From positions 126,052,081 to 126,116,080 of the forward strand of contig NC_134364.1 in the NCBI RefSeq assembly GCF_048569485.1: 64,000 bases of DNA. The letters are read 5' to 3'. The notes below the pieces were generated by a model. It was not told where the DNA came from. It ran no database searches and saw only the letters and a program-made list of their open reading frames with translations. Below are positions 43,504 through 56,200 of this stretch, one piece after another (positions within the stretch are counted from its first letter, which is position 1; each line of letters opens with the position of its first letter). The translations under genes were made by a program, and so were the position numbers. Source of the DNA: Anomaloglossus baeobatrachus. Taxonomy: Eukaryota; Chordata; Amphibia; Anura; Aromobatidae.

Positions 43504-43944
43504 TCAGTCCACTATCCTAATATTACCACACACGGCGCCCATTTAATACTCTATGCAAATATGTGATCACTACATGCAGTAGTATTCTGGAGTCTACACT
43601 TCAGGTAGTAACACTTCATAAACTCCCAAATACTGCCACATAAAGTGACGTAATACTCTATACATTACAAAAATAGTACTGCACAAGGGGCCATATCTTC
43701 CTCCATATCTGACGCCATACATTACCACACATAATGGACCCATATTCCCGTCACTTTAATCCGCGTTCTCTCAGTTTGCGCTTTCCTTCCTCTATTTTTA
43801 TTACTTCCCTCGTAAAGCTCTTGAGGTTTCATTCTGAGCAGTTGTGACATTCGCAGACTTTCCGCCACCTCCGTCCTGTACCTGTTACAAGACTCAGAGT
43901 GACCACATCTATGGGCGCGGTTCTGGTTGCCAAATATTCATTTA
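43504..43944 (+). repeat. Degenerate repeat R, right part, then unique sequence
   Basis: Copies of the 39.2-39.7 kb repeat (ACACGGCGCCCATTTAATAC and similar) run to about 43750. From there to the Tc1 element the sequence looks unique. No gene seen. Confidence 0.6.
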
Positions 43945-45567
43945 CAGTCATATGAAAAAGTTTGGGCACCCCTATTAATGTTAACCTTTTTTCTTTATAA
44001 CAATTTGGGTTTTTGCTATTTCAGTTTCATAGATCTAATAACTGATGTACTCAGTAATATTTCTGGATTGAAATGAGGTTTTTTGTACTAACAGAAAATG
44101 TGCAATCCGCATTTAATCAAAATTTGACCGGTGCAAAAGTATGGGCACCCTTATCAATCTCTTGATTCGAAACCTCCTAACTACTTTTTACTGACTTACT
44201 AAAGCACTAAATTAGTTTTGTAACCTCATTGCGCTTTGCACTTCATAGGCAGGTGTATCCAATCATGAGAAAAGGTATTTAAGGTGGCCACTTGCAAGTT
44301 GTTCTCCTATTGGAATCTCCTATGAAGAGTGGCATCATGGGCTCCTCAAAACAACTCTCAAATGATCTGAAAACAAAGATTATTCAACATAGTTGTTCAG
44401 GGGAAGGATACAAAAATTGTCTCAGAGATTTAAACTGTCAGTTTCCACTGTGAGGAACATAGTAAGGACATGGAAGAACACAGGTACAGTTCTTGTTAAG
44501 CCCAGAAGTGGCATGCCAAGAAAAATATCAGAAAGGCAGAGAAGAAGAATGGTGAGAACAGTCAAGGACAATCCACAAACCACCTCCGAAGACCTGCAGC
44601 ATCATCTTGCTGCAGATGGTGTCAATGTGCATCGGTCAACAATACAGCGCACGTTGCACAAGGAGAAGCTGTATGGGAGAGTGATGCGAAAGAAGCCGTT
44701 TCTGCAAGCACGCCACAAACAGAGTCGCCTGAGGTATGCAAAAGCACATTTGGACAAGCCAGTTACATTTTGGAAGAAGGTCCTGTGGACTGATGAAACA
44801 AAGATTGAGTTGTTTGGTCATACAAAAAGGCGTTATGCATGGAGGCAAAAAAACACGGCATTCCAAGAAAAGCACTTGCTACCCACAGTAAAATTTGGTG
44901 GCGGTTCCATCATGCTTTGGGGCTGTGTGGCCAATGCCGGCACCGGGAATCTTGTTAAAGTTGAGGGTCGCATGGATTCAACTCAGTATCAGCAGATTCT
45001 TGACAATAATGTGCAAGAATCAGTGACGAAGTTGAAGTTACGCAGGGGATGGATATTTCAGCAAGACAATGATACAAAACACCGCTCCAAATCTACTCAG
45101 GCATTCATGCAGAGGAACAATTACAATGTTCTGGAATGGCCATCCCAGTCCCCAGACCTGAATATCATTGAAAATCTGTGGGATGATGTGAAGCGGCTGT
45201 CCATGCTCGGCGACCATCAAACTTAACTGACCTGGAATTGTTTTGTAAACAGGAATGGTCAAATCTACCTTTATCCAGGATCCAGGAACTCATTAAAAGC
45301 TACAGGAAGCGACTAGAGGCAAAAGGAGGATCTACAAAATATTAATGTCACTTTTATGTTGAGGTGCCCATACTTTTGCACCGGTCAAATTTTGTTGAAA
45401 TGCGGATTGCACATTTTCTGTTAGTACAATAAACCTCATTTCAATCCAGAAATATTACTCAGTCCATCAGTTATAAGATATATGAAACTGAAATAGCAAA
45501 AACCCAAATTGTTATAAAGAAAAAAGGTTAACATTAATAGGGGGGCCCAAACTTTTTCATATGACTG
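43945..45567 (+). mobile_element. Tc1/mariner transposon, near-complete, about 213-bp terminal repeats
   Basis: The left end CAGTCATATGAAAAAGTTTG follows TA (43943-43944). The right end is its inverted copy, ending at 45567, with a TA at 45569-45570. Terminal inverted repeats span about 43945-44157 and 45355-45567 and agree at most positions; both contain TTTGCACCGGTCAAATTTTG or its complement. Between them is one transposase gene with two apparent frameshifts. The element is inactive as written but fairly young. Confidence 0.93.
44337..45345 (+). pseudogene. Tc1-family transposase, two frameshifts
   Basis: The likely start is ATG 44337 (MGSSKQLSNDLKTKIIQ), upstream of the long open stretch at 44393-45226. 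The paired-like DNA-binding domain includes FKLSVSTVRNIV and a GMPRKISERQRRRM linker (GRPR-like, with G-M in place of G-R). The catalytic DDE signature is visible: WTDETKIELFG, FQQDNDTKHRSK and SPDLNIIENLW. A one-base shift near 44410-44415 separates the start from the main frame. A second near 45192-45200 replaces the expected C-terminal ...LTDLELFC, EWSNLPLSRIQELI and GGSTKY (stop at 45345) with an early stop at 45226. The family normally has about 340 residues. Confidence 0.92.
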
Positions 45568-45834
45568 TTACAATCTCTTTAAAGACTGAGGCAGAATTAC
45601 ACCTCTTCTACTTTAATTCAGTCCCATATCGCTACCGAACCAGCGGACACGAGCGTCAGGACTCCAGGAAAGAGCGATGTGCTGCAGCCGAATTGTGGTT
45701 AAATACTGACATCAGATTCCGCCCTCGCACCAACAAGTCTCCGTCACTGCATCTTACTATTATAGTGCGCTGCCACATTAACCACACCGGAAGAGAGAGG
45801 CCGAGAAGGTGCGTATATAGAGAATACAGCAAAG
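45568..45834. other. Unique spacer between Tc1 and array N
   Basis: About 270 bp of non-repetitive sequence. No feature seen. Confidence 0.45.
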
Positions 45835-48800
45835 ATGAGAAGTGGTACTATGCAGTGTATATATACAGAAAAATACTGATACTGAGGATTACACCCAGTA
45901 TACAGAACAGGAGAAGTGGTACTGTGCAGTGTATATATACAGAATAATACAGATACTGAGGATTACACCCAGTATACAGGACAGGAGAAGTGGTACTGTG
46001 CAGTGTATATATACAGAATAATACAGGTACTGAGGATTACACTCAGTATACAGGACAGGAGAAGAGGTACTGTGCAGTGTATATATACAGAATAATTCAG
46101 ATACTGAGGATTACACCCAGTATACAGGACAGGAGAAGTGGTACTGTGCAGTGTATATATACAGAATAATACAGGTACTGAGGATTACACCCAGTATACA
46201 GGACAGGAGAAGTGGTACTGTGCAGTGTATATATACAGAATAATACAGATACTGAGGATTACACCCAGTATACAGGACAGGAGAAGTGGTACTGTGCAGT
46301 GTATATATACAGAATAATACAGATACTGAGGATTACACCCAGTATACAGGACAGGAGAAGTGGTACTGTGCAGTGTATATATACAAAATAATACAGATAC
46401 TGAGGATTACACCAGTATACAGGACAGGAGAAGTGGTACTGTGCAGTGTATATATACAGAATAATACAGATACTGAGGATTACACCCAGTATACAGGACA
46501 GGAGAAGTGGTACTGTGCAGTGTATATATACAGAATAATACAGACACTGAGGATTACACCCAGTATACAGGACAGGAGAAGTGGTACTGTGCAGTGTATA
46601 TATACAGAATAATACAGATACTGAGGATTACACCCAGTATACAGGACAGGAGAAGTGGTACTGTGCAGTGTATATATACAGAATAATACAGATACTGAGG
46701 ATTACACCCAGTATACAGGACAGGAGAAGTGGTACTGTGCAGTGTATATATACAGAATAATACAGATACTGAGGATTACACCCAGTATACAGGACAGGAG
46801 ATGTGGTACTATGCAGTGTATATATACAGAAAAATACTGATACTGAGGATTACACCCAGTATACAGGACAGGAGAAGTGGTACTGTGCAGTGTATATATA
46901 CAGAATAATTCAGATACTGAGGATTACACTCAGTATACAGGACAGGAGAAGTGGTACTGTGCAGTGTATATATACAGAATAATTCAGATACTGAGGATTA
47001 CACCCAGTATACAGGACAGGAGAAGTGGTACTGTGCAGTGTATATATACAGAATAATTCAGATACTGAGGATTACACCCAGTATACAGGACAGGAGAAGT
47101 GGTACTGTGCAGTGTATATATACAGAATAATACAGATACTGAGGATTACACCCAGTATACAGGACAGGAGAAGTGGTACTGTGCAGTGTATATATACAGA
47201 ATAATACAGATACTGAGGATTACACCCAGTATACAGGACAGGAGAAGTGGTACTGTGCAGTGTATATATACAGAATAATACAGATACTGAGGATTACACC
47301 CAGTATACAGGACAGGAGACGTGGTACTGTGCAGTGTATATATACAGAATAATACAGATACTGAGGATTACACCCAGTATACAGGACAGGAGAAGTGGTA
47401 CTGTGCAGTGTATATATACAGAATAATACAGATACTGAGGATTACACCCAGTATACAGGACAGGAGAAGTGGTACTGTGCAGTGTATATATACAGAATAA
47501 TACAGATACTGAGGATTACACCCAGTATACAGGACAGGAGAAGTGGTACTGTGCAGTGTATATATACAGAATAATAGAGATACTGAGGATTACACCCAGA
47601 ATACAGGACATGAGAAGTAGTACTGTGCAGTGTATATATACAGAATAATACAGACACTGAGGATTACACCCAGTATACAGGACAGGAGGAGTGGTACTGT
47701 GCAGTGTATATATACAGAATAATACAGATACTGAGGATTACACCCAGTATACAGGACAGGAGAAGTGGTACTGTGCAGTGTGTATATACAGAATAATACA
47801 CATACTGAGGATTACACCCAGTATACAGGACAGGAGAAGTGGTACTGTGCAGTGTATATATACAGAATAATACAGATACTGAGGATTACACCCAGTATAC
47901 AGGACAGGAGAAGTGGTACTGTGCAGTGTATATATACAGAATAATACAGATACTGAGGATTACACCCAGTATACAGGACAGGAGAAGTGGTACTGTGCAG
48001 TGTATATATACAGAATAATACAGATACTGAGGATTACACCCAGTATACAGGACAGGAGAAGTGGTACTGTGCAGTGTATATATACAGAATAATACAGATA
48101 CTGAGGATTACACCCAGTATACAGGACAGGAGGAGTGGTACTGTGCAGTGTATATATACAGAATAATACAGATACTGAGGATTACACCCAGTATACAGGA
48201 CAGGAGAAGTGGTACTGTGCAGTGTGTATATACAGAATAATACACATACTGAGGATTACACCCAGTATACAGGACAGGAGAAGTGGTACTGTGCAGTGTG
48301 TATATACAGAATAATACAGATACTGAGGATTACACCCAGTATACAGGACAGGAGAAGTGGTACTGTGCAGTGTATATATACAGAATAATACAGATACTGA
48401 GGATTACACCCAGTATACAGGACAGGAGAAGTGGTACTGTGCAGTGTATATATACAGAATAATACAGATACTGAGGTTTACACCCAGTATACAGGACAGG
48501 AGAAGTGGTACTGTGCAGTGTATATATACAGAATAATACAGGTACTGAGGATTACACCCAGTATACAGGACAAGAGTAGTGGTACTGTGGAGTGTATATA
48601 TACAGAATAATACAGATAATGAGGATTACATCCAGTATACAGGACAGGAGAAGTGGTACTGTGCAGTGTATATATACAGAATAATACAGGTACTGAGGAT
48701 TACACCCAGTATACAGGACAGAAGAAGTGGCACTGTGCAGTGTATATATACAGAATAATACAGATACTGAGGATTACACCCAGTATACAGGATAGGAGAA

Positions 48801-49336
48801 GTGGTACTGTGCAGTGTGTATATACAGAATAATACAGGTACTAAGGATTACACCCAGTATACAGGACAGGAGAAGTGGTACTGTGCAGTGTATATATACA
48901 GAATAATACAGGCACTGAGGATTACACCCAGTATACAGGACAGGAGAAGTGGTACTGTGCAGTGTATATATACAGAATAATACAGGTACTGAGGATTACA
49001 CCCAGTATACAGGACAGGAGAAGTGGTACTGTGCAGTGTATATATACAGAATAATACATATATTGAGGATTACACCCAGTATACAGGACAGGAGAAGTGG
49101 TACTGTGCAGTGTATATATACAGAATAATACAGGTACTGAGGATTACACCCAGTATACAGGACAGGAGAAGTGGTACTGTGCAGTGTACATATACAGAAT
49201 AATACATATATTGAGGATTACACCCAGTATACAGGACAGGAGAAGTGGTACTGTGCAGTGTATATATACAGAATAATACATATATTGAGGATTACACCCA
49301 GTATACAGGACAGGAGAAGTGGTACTGTGCAGTGTA
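45835..49336 (+). repeat. Minisatellite N, 74-bp unit, about 47 copies
   Basis: The unit contains ACTGAGGATTACACCCAGTA, TACAGGACAGGAGAAGTGGT, ACTGTGCAGTGTATATATAC and AGAATAATACAGAT. It is very homogeneous: most copies differ at none to three positions. ATATTGAGG variants cluster at the right end. Confidence 0.97.
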
Positions 49337-49621
49337 AGATATATGTGGATACTTACTAGGACAAGGATATGACAGCTCTGTGCAGTCGGCTCCTGGTGTT
49401 TCGCTCCTCAGTCCCTTTCTACTTCAGTTAGGACACAACATCAATATTTGCCTTTCAAATGCTGCAGGTGTTGTGTGGAGGAGGTACTGCTCGCTGCGTC
49501 ATAAGACTTTTTGCTGACCCATAGAGCTGCACCTGTCAGTCCACACAGACCTAAGACGAGCCGAATGGCCAGACAAGGGATGGCCAATGTGATGAATGTT
49601 TACTATGAAAGCTAATAGAAT
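49337..49621. other. Unique sequence with a strong minus-strand splice-donor-like site
   Basis: On the minus strand, GAGCTGTCATATCCTTGTCC is followed by TA and then GTAAGTATCC (GT at 49356-49355). An AG follows a pyrimidine-poor stretch near 49550. It could be a non-coding leader exon of SEMA4A (about 49357 to 49550), but no transcript evidence exists here. Confidence 0.25.
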
Positions 49622-49893
49622 AGTGAGTGCAGCTCTGGAGTATAATACAGGAGGTAACTCAGGATCAGTAATGTAATGTATGTACACAGTGACTGCACCA
49701 GCAGAATAGTGAGTGCAGCTCTGGAGTATAATACAGGAGGTAACTCAGGATCAGTAATGTAATGTATGTACACAGTGACTGCACCAGCAGAATAGTGAGT
49801 GCAGCTCTGGAGTATAATACAGGAGGTAACTCAGGATCAGTAATGTAATGTATGTACACAGTGACTGCACCAGCAGAACAGTGAGTGCAGCTC
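49622..49893 (+). repeat. Tandem repeat S, 86-bp unit, about 3.2 copies
   Basis: Copies start near 49622, 49708, 49794 and 49880 (partial). The unit contains GTGAGTGCAGCTCTGGAGTA, TAATACAGGAGGTAACTCAG and GTACACAGTGACTGCACCAG. Copies are nearly identical. Confidence 0.95.
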
Positions 49894-50032
49894 TGCTCAG
49901 CTGCTGCTCGCTGTGGTAATTGTAGGTGTGGTCGCTTCTGATACTGTTGTGTGCTCCTGAGCTCCTGATAAGGAAGATCTCTCCACCAGGGATCTGCTCT
50001 CTCCTCCCCAGGGAGGGAGCGGGTTGCTGGGC

Positions 50033-52974
50033 ATGGGCGATGTAGCCAAGACCCCTGCTTCTTTTCCCCGAACCAGGCCGGCGGGGATCAAGAAAAGCCA
50101 GCAACCGGCCTGCACATCTGAGGACTCGGTGGTGAGGCGCTCCATCAGGAGTTGCAGTAATGTGGCTACTACTCCCCTGGATCTGTGAAGACCCAGAGAA
50201 GCCACAAGGCTTCCATTATGGAGGAAAAGCCAGCGAGTGTGTTTGATAGCCGTCCTTCCGGAGGAGAGCTGAGTGTTCACGGAGGTGAGGCTGACCTCAC
50301 TGAGGAGGGATGGGGTTTACAGCGACCTCAGAAGTCTGTGTCCACCTATGGCTCCCGGGTCATGAGCTACCTCCGTGAGTATGAAGAGGCGAGTAAGACC
50401 ATCAGGAGGAGCTGCGCTGCACAAGCACCAAAGCTGCCACTGCCTCCAGGCCCCGGAAGACCAAGCTCCTGGCAGAAATAAAGGGGCTAAAGCAGGAAAT
50501 CAATGAGCTGAAGGCGAGGAAAGCCTTCATCAGGGAGAAAAGTGGTCCATTTAAGGAGAAACTGATGAATGAGGACAGATTCAGAGAAATGAGCAGAAGC
50601 CGATGGGGCTGCAGCCTGAGAGCCACTCGCGGGCCACGTGCAGCGAGCTCCGTGCAGGACTGCCATTTAGTCGCGGTTCTGCCGGATCTGGGGAGGAAAG
50701 TGACCACAGCAGCCAGGGAAGGGCGCTAATGGCAGAGATCAAGCTGCTGGAGTCCCCGGTGTGCCTTCAGAACTTCCACCTTAGTGATGATCTACCAGAA
50801 GGTGAAGACCAAGCCAAAGCTACAGGAAACGGCAAGCTACGTGTATGCCCCCCTCCCTGTACCCCCAGAGCCGGCCACAGGGTCAGCTCGCTGCATAAGC
50901 CCCGTTGCCCAGCCCAAGTTCTGCTGTGGATTCGGTGCAAAGGCGCGGGGAGATCACAAAGAAAAGTAGCGAGGCGCAGAGCTGCGTCTCTGCTTGTAGT
51001 AGTAGGAATGTAGCATGGGATGCATCGGCCGGGAGGCTAGACAGTGAGGGCGGTGGGCGTTCGGTCAGGCTCGCAGCAGATTCCCTGTTCAAGAATTGCC
51101 AACTGATGCAGAGGGTACACATAAGACGGTGGCCCCTTGTGCCCAATGATGCTGAGGTTAACATGTCGTCCACACAAGGTACTGGTTCAACAGTTGTGAA
51201 TGTGGTGGTGGGGGCAAGTAAGGTAAAGTCTGATGGTGTGAATATTGGTGAGGGTGCTGGTGAGATGGAGGTGGCTAACAACGAGGTTGATGCAGTTACT
51301 GGTCCAGTTACCCCTCCCCCGGTGGTGGCAGCGCCTGTCAGGAGTTATGTCAATGTCACCGCTGGGGAAACCAGGGCGTCCTCCTCGTCTCCGGCCTCTG
51401 GGGACGACGTGTCGCAACGGCACCTCCTGGAGGCTCTAAAGAGGGGAGAGAGATCACTAAATGTAGAGGGTCGAAAGATTGATCTATCCTTCTGGATAAA
51501 GAGGCATGGCCCCGGGGCCTTCCGAGAGCAAAGAGAGGGATACTGTTTGGTCCCTCCCGATGGCCGGGCCGGCCCGTGTGCGTACGAATGTGGTCCATCT
51601 TCAGTGGAGGAGCAGTGATGCGTGTCTTCCAAGGTAGAAAGTTGTGGAGCTCCTTCTGGGGATGGGCTACAAGGCGAATGACATCTACGCCTTCTTACAT
51701 TTCTATGGCACGACCGAGTTTGATATCAGCTTTGTTCGGCCGGAGGGACTTGAGCTCTTCTGGTATAATTATGAGCTGGTAAAGAACGAGCCTGGCTGGC
51801 GAGACTTTGACATTCAATCAGTGTCTTGCCAAAACCAAGTGAAGAGAGTGACTGTGATGACTTGTAACGAGTCGCTCTCTTGTTTTGACATCATGACGTG
51901 GCTTAGTCGGTATGGAGAGGTGGTGGAAATGCCAAAGAAGAACCGTGACGAGTTTGGTATCTGGTCGGGGCCTGGACGTTTATGGTAAAATTTAAGCATT
52001 CAGGTGGTACGATTGCCCACATCCCATCATCTGCCTTCCTGGGTAGGGATCGTATTATTGTCCACTACCAGGGGCAACCGAAGCTCTGTCACAAGTGCGG
52101 CGACCCCACACACTTCAGTGCAAATTGCACTGTGCAGAAATGTGCATTGTGTGGGGAGGTCGGCCATCTTGCCGCATCTTGTAAGGAGATCAGGTGCCAC
52201 CTGTGTGGTGAGTTAGGTCATCCGTTCAGCCGTTGTCCTCGCTCCTTTGCTAATGCAGTTATGACCCCGGTGGGAGAAAGTCGAGAGGCAGATTCTGCTG
52301 GGGAAGGGACTAGCAGAGGTGAAGGAGCTGAGAGGCCAGGGAGGAAAAGCAGGCAAAAGACGCCTGCCCAGCTGAGGCGTCTTGATAGGCGCAGACAGGA
52401 GAGGCAGGCGGGCGAGCCCCGGGCAACTAGGGTGACCCCTGTCCTGGATGCCAGACCGGCTACTGAGGCCCCGAGGGACAACGAGTTGGATGAGGAGATC
52501 TGGAGTATCCACAGGGAGGAAAGTGCCACTTCCTCAGAATCCTCCCATTATGAAAGTATGGATGAGGATAATAGGCAGTGGCTACAGGAAGAGTGTAAGC
52601 GCGGTGCCATGAAGAAGAAAAACAAGGGAGATGTAACATCTTCTCCTGCTCTGACCAGGGTACCTAAGGAAGGTAAAGCCGACTCCCCTCTGGTGGGTCT
52701 CTCTAACCAGTTCCAAGCCCTTGAGGACACCTATTCCTCTGAGGAGGAAGACGAGGGTGAGGCTCCGGCCTCGTCGGTGCTTACCGGAGGCGCCGAGTCT
52801 CCTTCTCCTGGGGATGCAAGGTCTACGGGGGGAGGGATTGGCCCGGAGTCAGGAGACGAGGACGATAAAGGAAGAAAGCATGTGGGAATGGACGATTCTG
52901 TGTCACTAAAGAGGGTGAAGGATTCCTCTTCTGAGGCAGAAGATAAGGGGAGTGGGAAAAGGAAAGCCGTCTAA
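50033..52974 (+). pseudogene. Tx1-type ORF1, broken, with three zinc knuckles
   Basis: An N-terminal frame opens at ATG 50033 (MGDVAKTPASFPRTRPAG). A helical, charged stretch follows near 50475-50600 (KGLKQEINELKARKAFIREK). The central part has a Tx1-like block: ALKRGERSLNVEGRKIDLSF (about 51440-51500), then VVELLLGMGYKANDIYAFLH and FDISFVRPEGLELFWYNYEL. The C-terminal part (51982-52974) carries knuckles CHKCGDPTHFSANC, CALCGEVGHLAASC and CHLCGELGHPFSRC, then a basic and an acidic Ser/Glu-rich tail. Breaks: several in the N-terminal third, a frame change between about 51500 and 51570, a TAG at about 51633 and a one-base shift near 51968. It would bind the element RNA. Confidence 0.8.
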
Positions 52975-52986
52975 CTCAATCACCAA

Positions 52987-53270
52987 TGATGGCGGTACCC
53001 ACTCCGTTGACGCTGGCGTCCATTAATGTTGTCAGCATTAAGTCAAATACGGCTAGATTTGCAGCCTTTGATTTTTTTCAGCCGGGTTGAAGCTGACATT
53101 TTCTTTTTGCAAGAGACCAGGCTGCCAAACAGGGCAGAGGTGTTTAAAGCCAAAAGGTAGTGGCGATTCGGGCCCTCTTATTGGTCTCTTGCAGCCGAGG
53201 CGTATAGCGGAGTGGCGATCCTTTTCTACCGCACCGGAAGAATGCCAACAGGTTATTGAGTTAGAAATGG
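52987..53270 (+). pseudogene. Tx1-type ORF2, N-terminal endonuclease fragment
   Basis: Starts MMAVPTPLTLASINVVSIKS soon after the ORF1 stop. A one-base shift in the T run near 53072-53078 leads into FSRVEADIFFLQETRLPNRA, followed by one in-frame TAG near 53158 and then WRFGPSYWSLAAEAYSGVAI. These are the N-terminal, QET and SGVAI landmarks of an AP-like endonuclease. Coding similarity ends where the 41-bp array begins. Confidence 0.82.
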
Positions 53271-56200
53271 AGTATGAGCGACTGGGCACACGGAGGGCGG
53301 CTCGCCTCTGGAGTATGAGAAACTGGGCACACGGAGGGCAGCTTTCCTCTGGAGTATAAGAGACTGGGCACGCGGAGGGCGGCTCTCCTCTGCAGTATGA
53401 GAGACTGGGCACGCGGAGGGCGGCTCTTCTCTGGAGTATGAGAGACTGGGCACGCAGAAGGCGGCTCTCCTCTATAGTATGAGAGACTGGGCACGCGGAG
53501 GGCGGCTCTCCTCTGCAGTATGAGAGACTGGGCACGCAGAAGGCGGCTCTCCTCTGCAGTATGAGAGACTGGGCACGCGGAGGGCGGCTCTCCTCTGCAG
53601 TATGAGAGACTGGGCACGCGGAGGGCGGCTCTCCTCTATAGTATGAGAGACTGGGCACACGGAGGGCGGCTCTTCTCTGGAGTATGAGAGACTGGGCACG
53701 CGGAGGGCGGCTCTCCTCTGGAGTATGAGACTGGCACGCGGAGGGCGGCTCTCCTCTGGAGTATGAGAGACTGGGCACGCGGAGGGCGGCTCTCCTCTGC
53801 AGTATGAGAGACTGGGCACGCGGAGGGTGGCTCTGCTCTATAGTATGAGAGACTGGGCACGCAGAAGGCGGCTCTCCTCTATAGTATGAGAGACTGGGCA
53901 CGCGGAGGGCGGCTCTCCTCTGCAGTATGAGAGACTGGGCACGCGGAGGGTGGCTCTCCTCTATAGTATGAGAGACTGGGCACACGGAGGGTGGCTCTTC
54001 TCTGGAGTATGAGAGACTGGGCACGCGGAGGGCGGCTCTTCTCTGGAGTATGAGAGACTGGGCACGCGGAGGGCGGCTCTTCTCTGGAGTATGAGAGACT
54101 GGGCACGCGGAGGGCGGCTCTCCTCTGGAGTATGAGAGACTGGGCACACTGAGGGCGGCTCTCCTCTGGAGTATGAGAGACTGGGCACGCGGAGGGCGGC
54201 TCTCCTCTGGAGTATGAGAGACTGGGCACGCGGAGGGCGGCTCTCCTCTGGAGTATGAGAGACTGGGCACGTGGAGGGCGGCTCTCCTCTGCAGTATGAG
54301 AGACTGGGCACACCGAGAGCAGCTCTTCTCTATAGTATGAGAGACTGGGCACACGGAGGGCGGATCTCCTCTGGAGTATGAGACTGGGCACGCGGAGGGT
54401 AGCTCTTCTCTGGAGTATGAGAGACTGGACAAGCGGAGGGTGGCTCTTCTCTATAGTATGAGAGACTGGACACGTGGAGGGCGGCTCTCCTCTGGAGTAT
54501 GAGAGACTGGGCACACGGAGGGCGGCTCTCCTCTGGAGTATGAGAAACTGGGCACACGGAGGGCGGCTCTTCTCTATAGTATGAGAGACTGGGCACACAG
54601 AGGGCGGCTCTTCTCTGGAGTATGAGAGACTGGGCACACGGAGGGCGGCTCTCCTCTGGAGTACGAGAGACTGGGCACGCGGAGGGCGGCTCTTCTCTGG
54701 AGTATGAGAGACTGGGCACACGGAGGGCGGCTCTTCTCTGGAGTATGAGAGACTGGGCACGCTGAGGGCGGCTCTTCTCTATAGTATGAGAGACTGGGCA
54801 CACGGAGGGCGGCTCTCCTCTGGAGTATGAGAGACTGGGCACACGGAGGGCGGCTCTCCTCTGGAGTATGAGAGACTGGGCACGCGGAGGGCGGCTCTCC
54901 TCTGGAGTATGAGAGACTGGGCACGCGGAGGGCGGCTCTCCTCTGGAGTATGAGAGACTGGACACGTGGAGGGCGGCTCTCCTCTGGAGTATAAGAGACT
55001 GGCCACGCGGAGGGCGGCTCTCCTCTGGAGTATGAGAGACTGGGCACGCCGAGAGCAGCTCTTCTCTATAGTATGAGAGACTGGGCACACGGAGGGCGGA
55101 TCTCCTCTGGAGTATGAGACTGGGCACGCGGAGGGCAGCTATTCTCTGGAGTATGAGAGAATGGACACACGGAGGGCGGCTCTTCTCTATAGTATGAGAG
55201 ACTGGGCACGCGGAGGGCGGCTCTTCTCTGGAGTATGAGAGACTGGGCACACGGAGGGCGGCTCTCCTCTGGAGTATGAGAGACTGGACACGTGGAGGGC
55301 GGCTCTCCTCTGGAGTATGAGAGACTGGGCACACGGAGGGCGGCTCTCCTCTGGAGTATGAGAGACTGGGCACACGGAGGGCGGCTCTTCTCTATAGTAT
55401 GAGAGACTGGGCACACAGAGGGCGGCTCTTCTCTGGAGTATGAGAGACTGGGCACACGGAGGGCGGCTCTTCTCTGGAGTATGAGAGACTGGGCACACGG
55501 AGGGCGGCTCTCCTCTGGAGTACGAGAAACTGGGCACGCGGAGGGCGGCTCTTCTCTGGAGTATGAGAGACTGGGCACGCTGAGGGCGGCTCTTCTCTAT
55601 AGTATGAGAGACTGGGCACGCGGAGGGTGGCTCTTCTCTATAGTATGAGAGACTGGGCACGCGGAGGGTGGCTCTTCTCTATAGTATGAGAGACTGGGCA
55701 CGCGGAGGGTGGCTCTTCTCTATAGTATGAGAGACTGGGCACGCGGAGGGCGGTTTTTGTTTGGAGTATGAGAGACTGGGCATGCGGAGGACGGCTCTTC
55801 TCTGGAGTATGAGACTGGGCACACGGAGGGCGGCTCTTCTCTGGAGTATGAGAGACTGGGCACGCGGAGGGCGGCTCTTCTCTATAGTATGAGAGACTAG
55901 GCACGCGGAGGGCGGCTCTTTTCTGGAGTATGAGAGACTGGGCACGCGGAGGGCGGCTCTCCTCTGGAGTATGAGAAACTGGGCACACGGAGGGCGGCTC
56001 TTCTCTGGAGTATGAGAGACTGGGCACGCTGAGGGAGGCTCTTCTCTGGAGTATGAGAGACTGGGCACGCGGAGGGCGGCTCTTCTCTGGAGTATGAGAG
56101 ACTGGGCACGCGGAGGGCGGTTTTTGTTTGGAGTATGAGAGACTGGGCATGCGGAGGGTGGCTCTTCTCTATAGTATGAGAGACTGGGCACGCGGAGGGT

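Noticed and set aside
50185-51013. Separate small host genes in the 50.2-51.0 kb frames
   Set aside because: They lie in the 5' part of a Tx1-type LINE, change frame repeatedly and lack splice signals, so they are treated as decayed ORF1 sequence.
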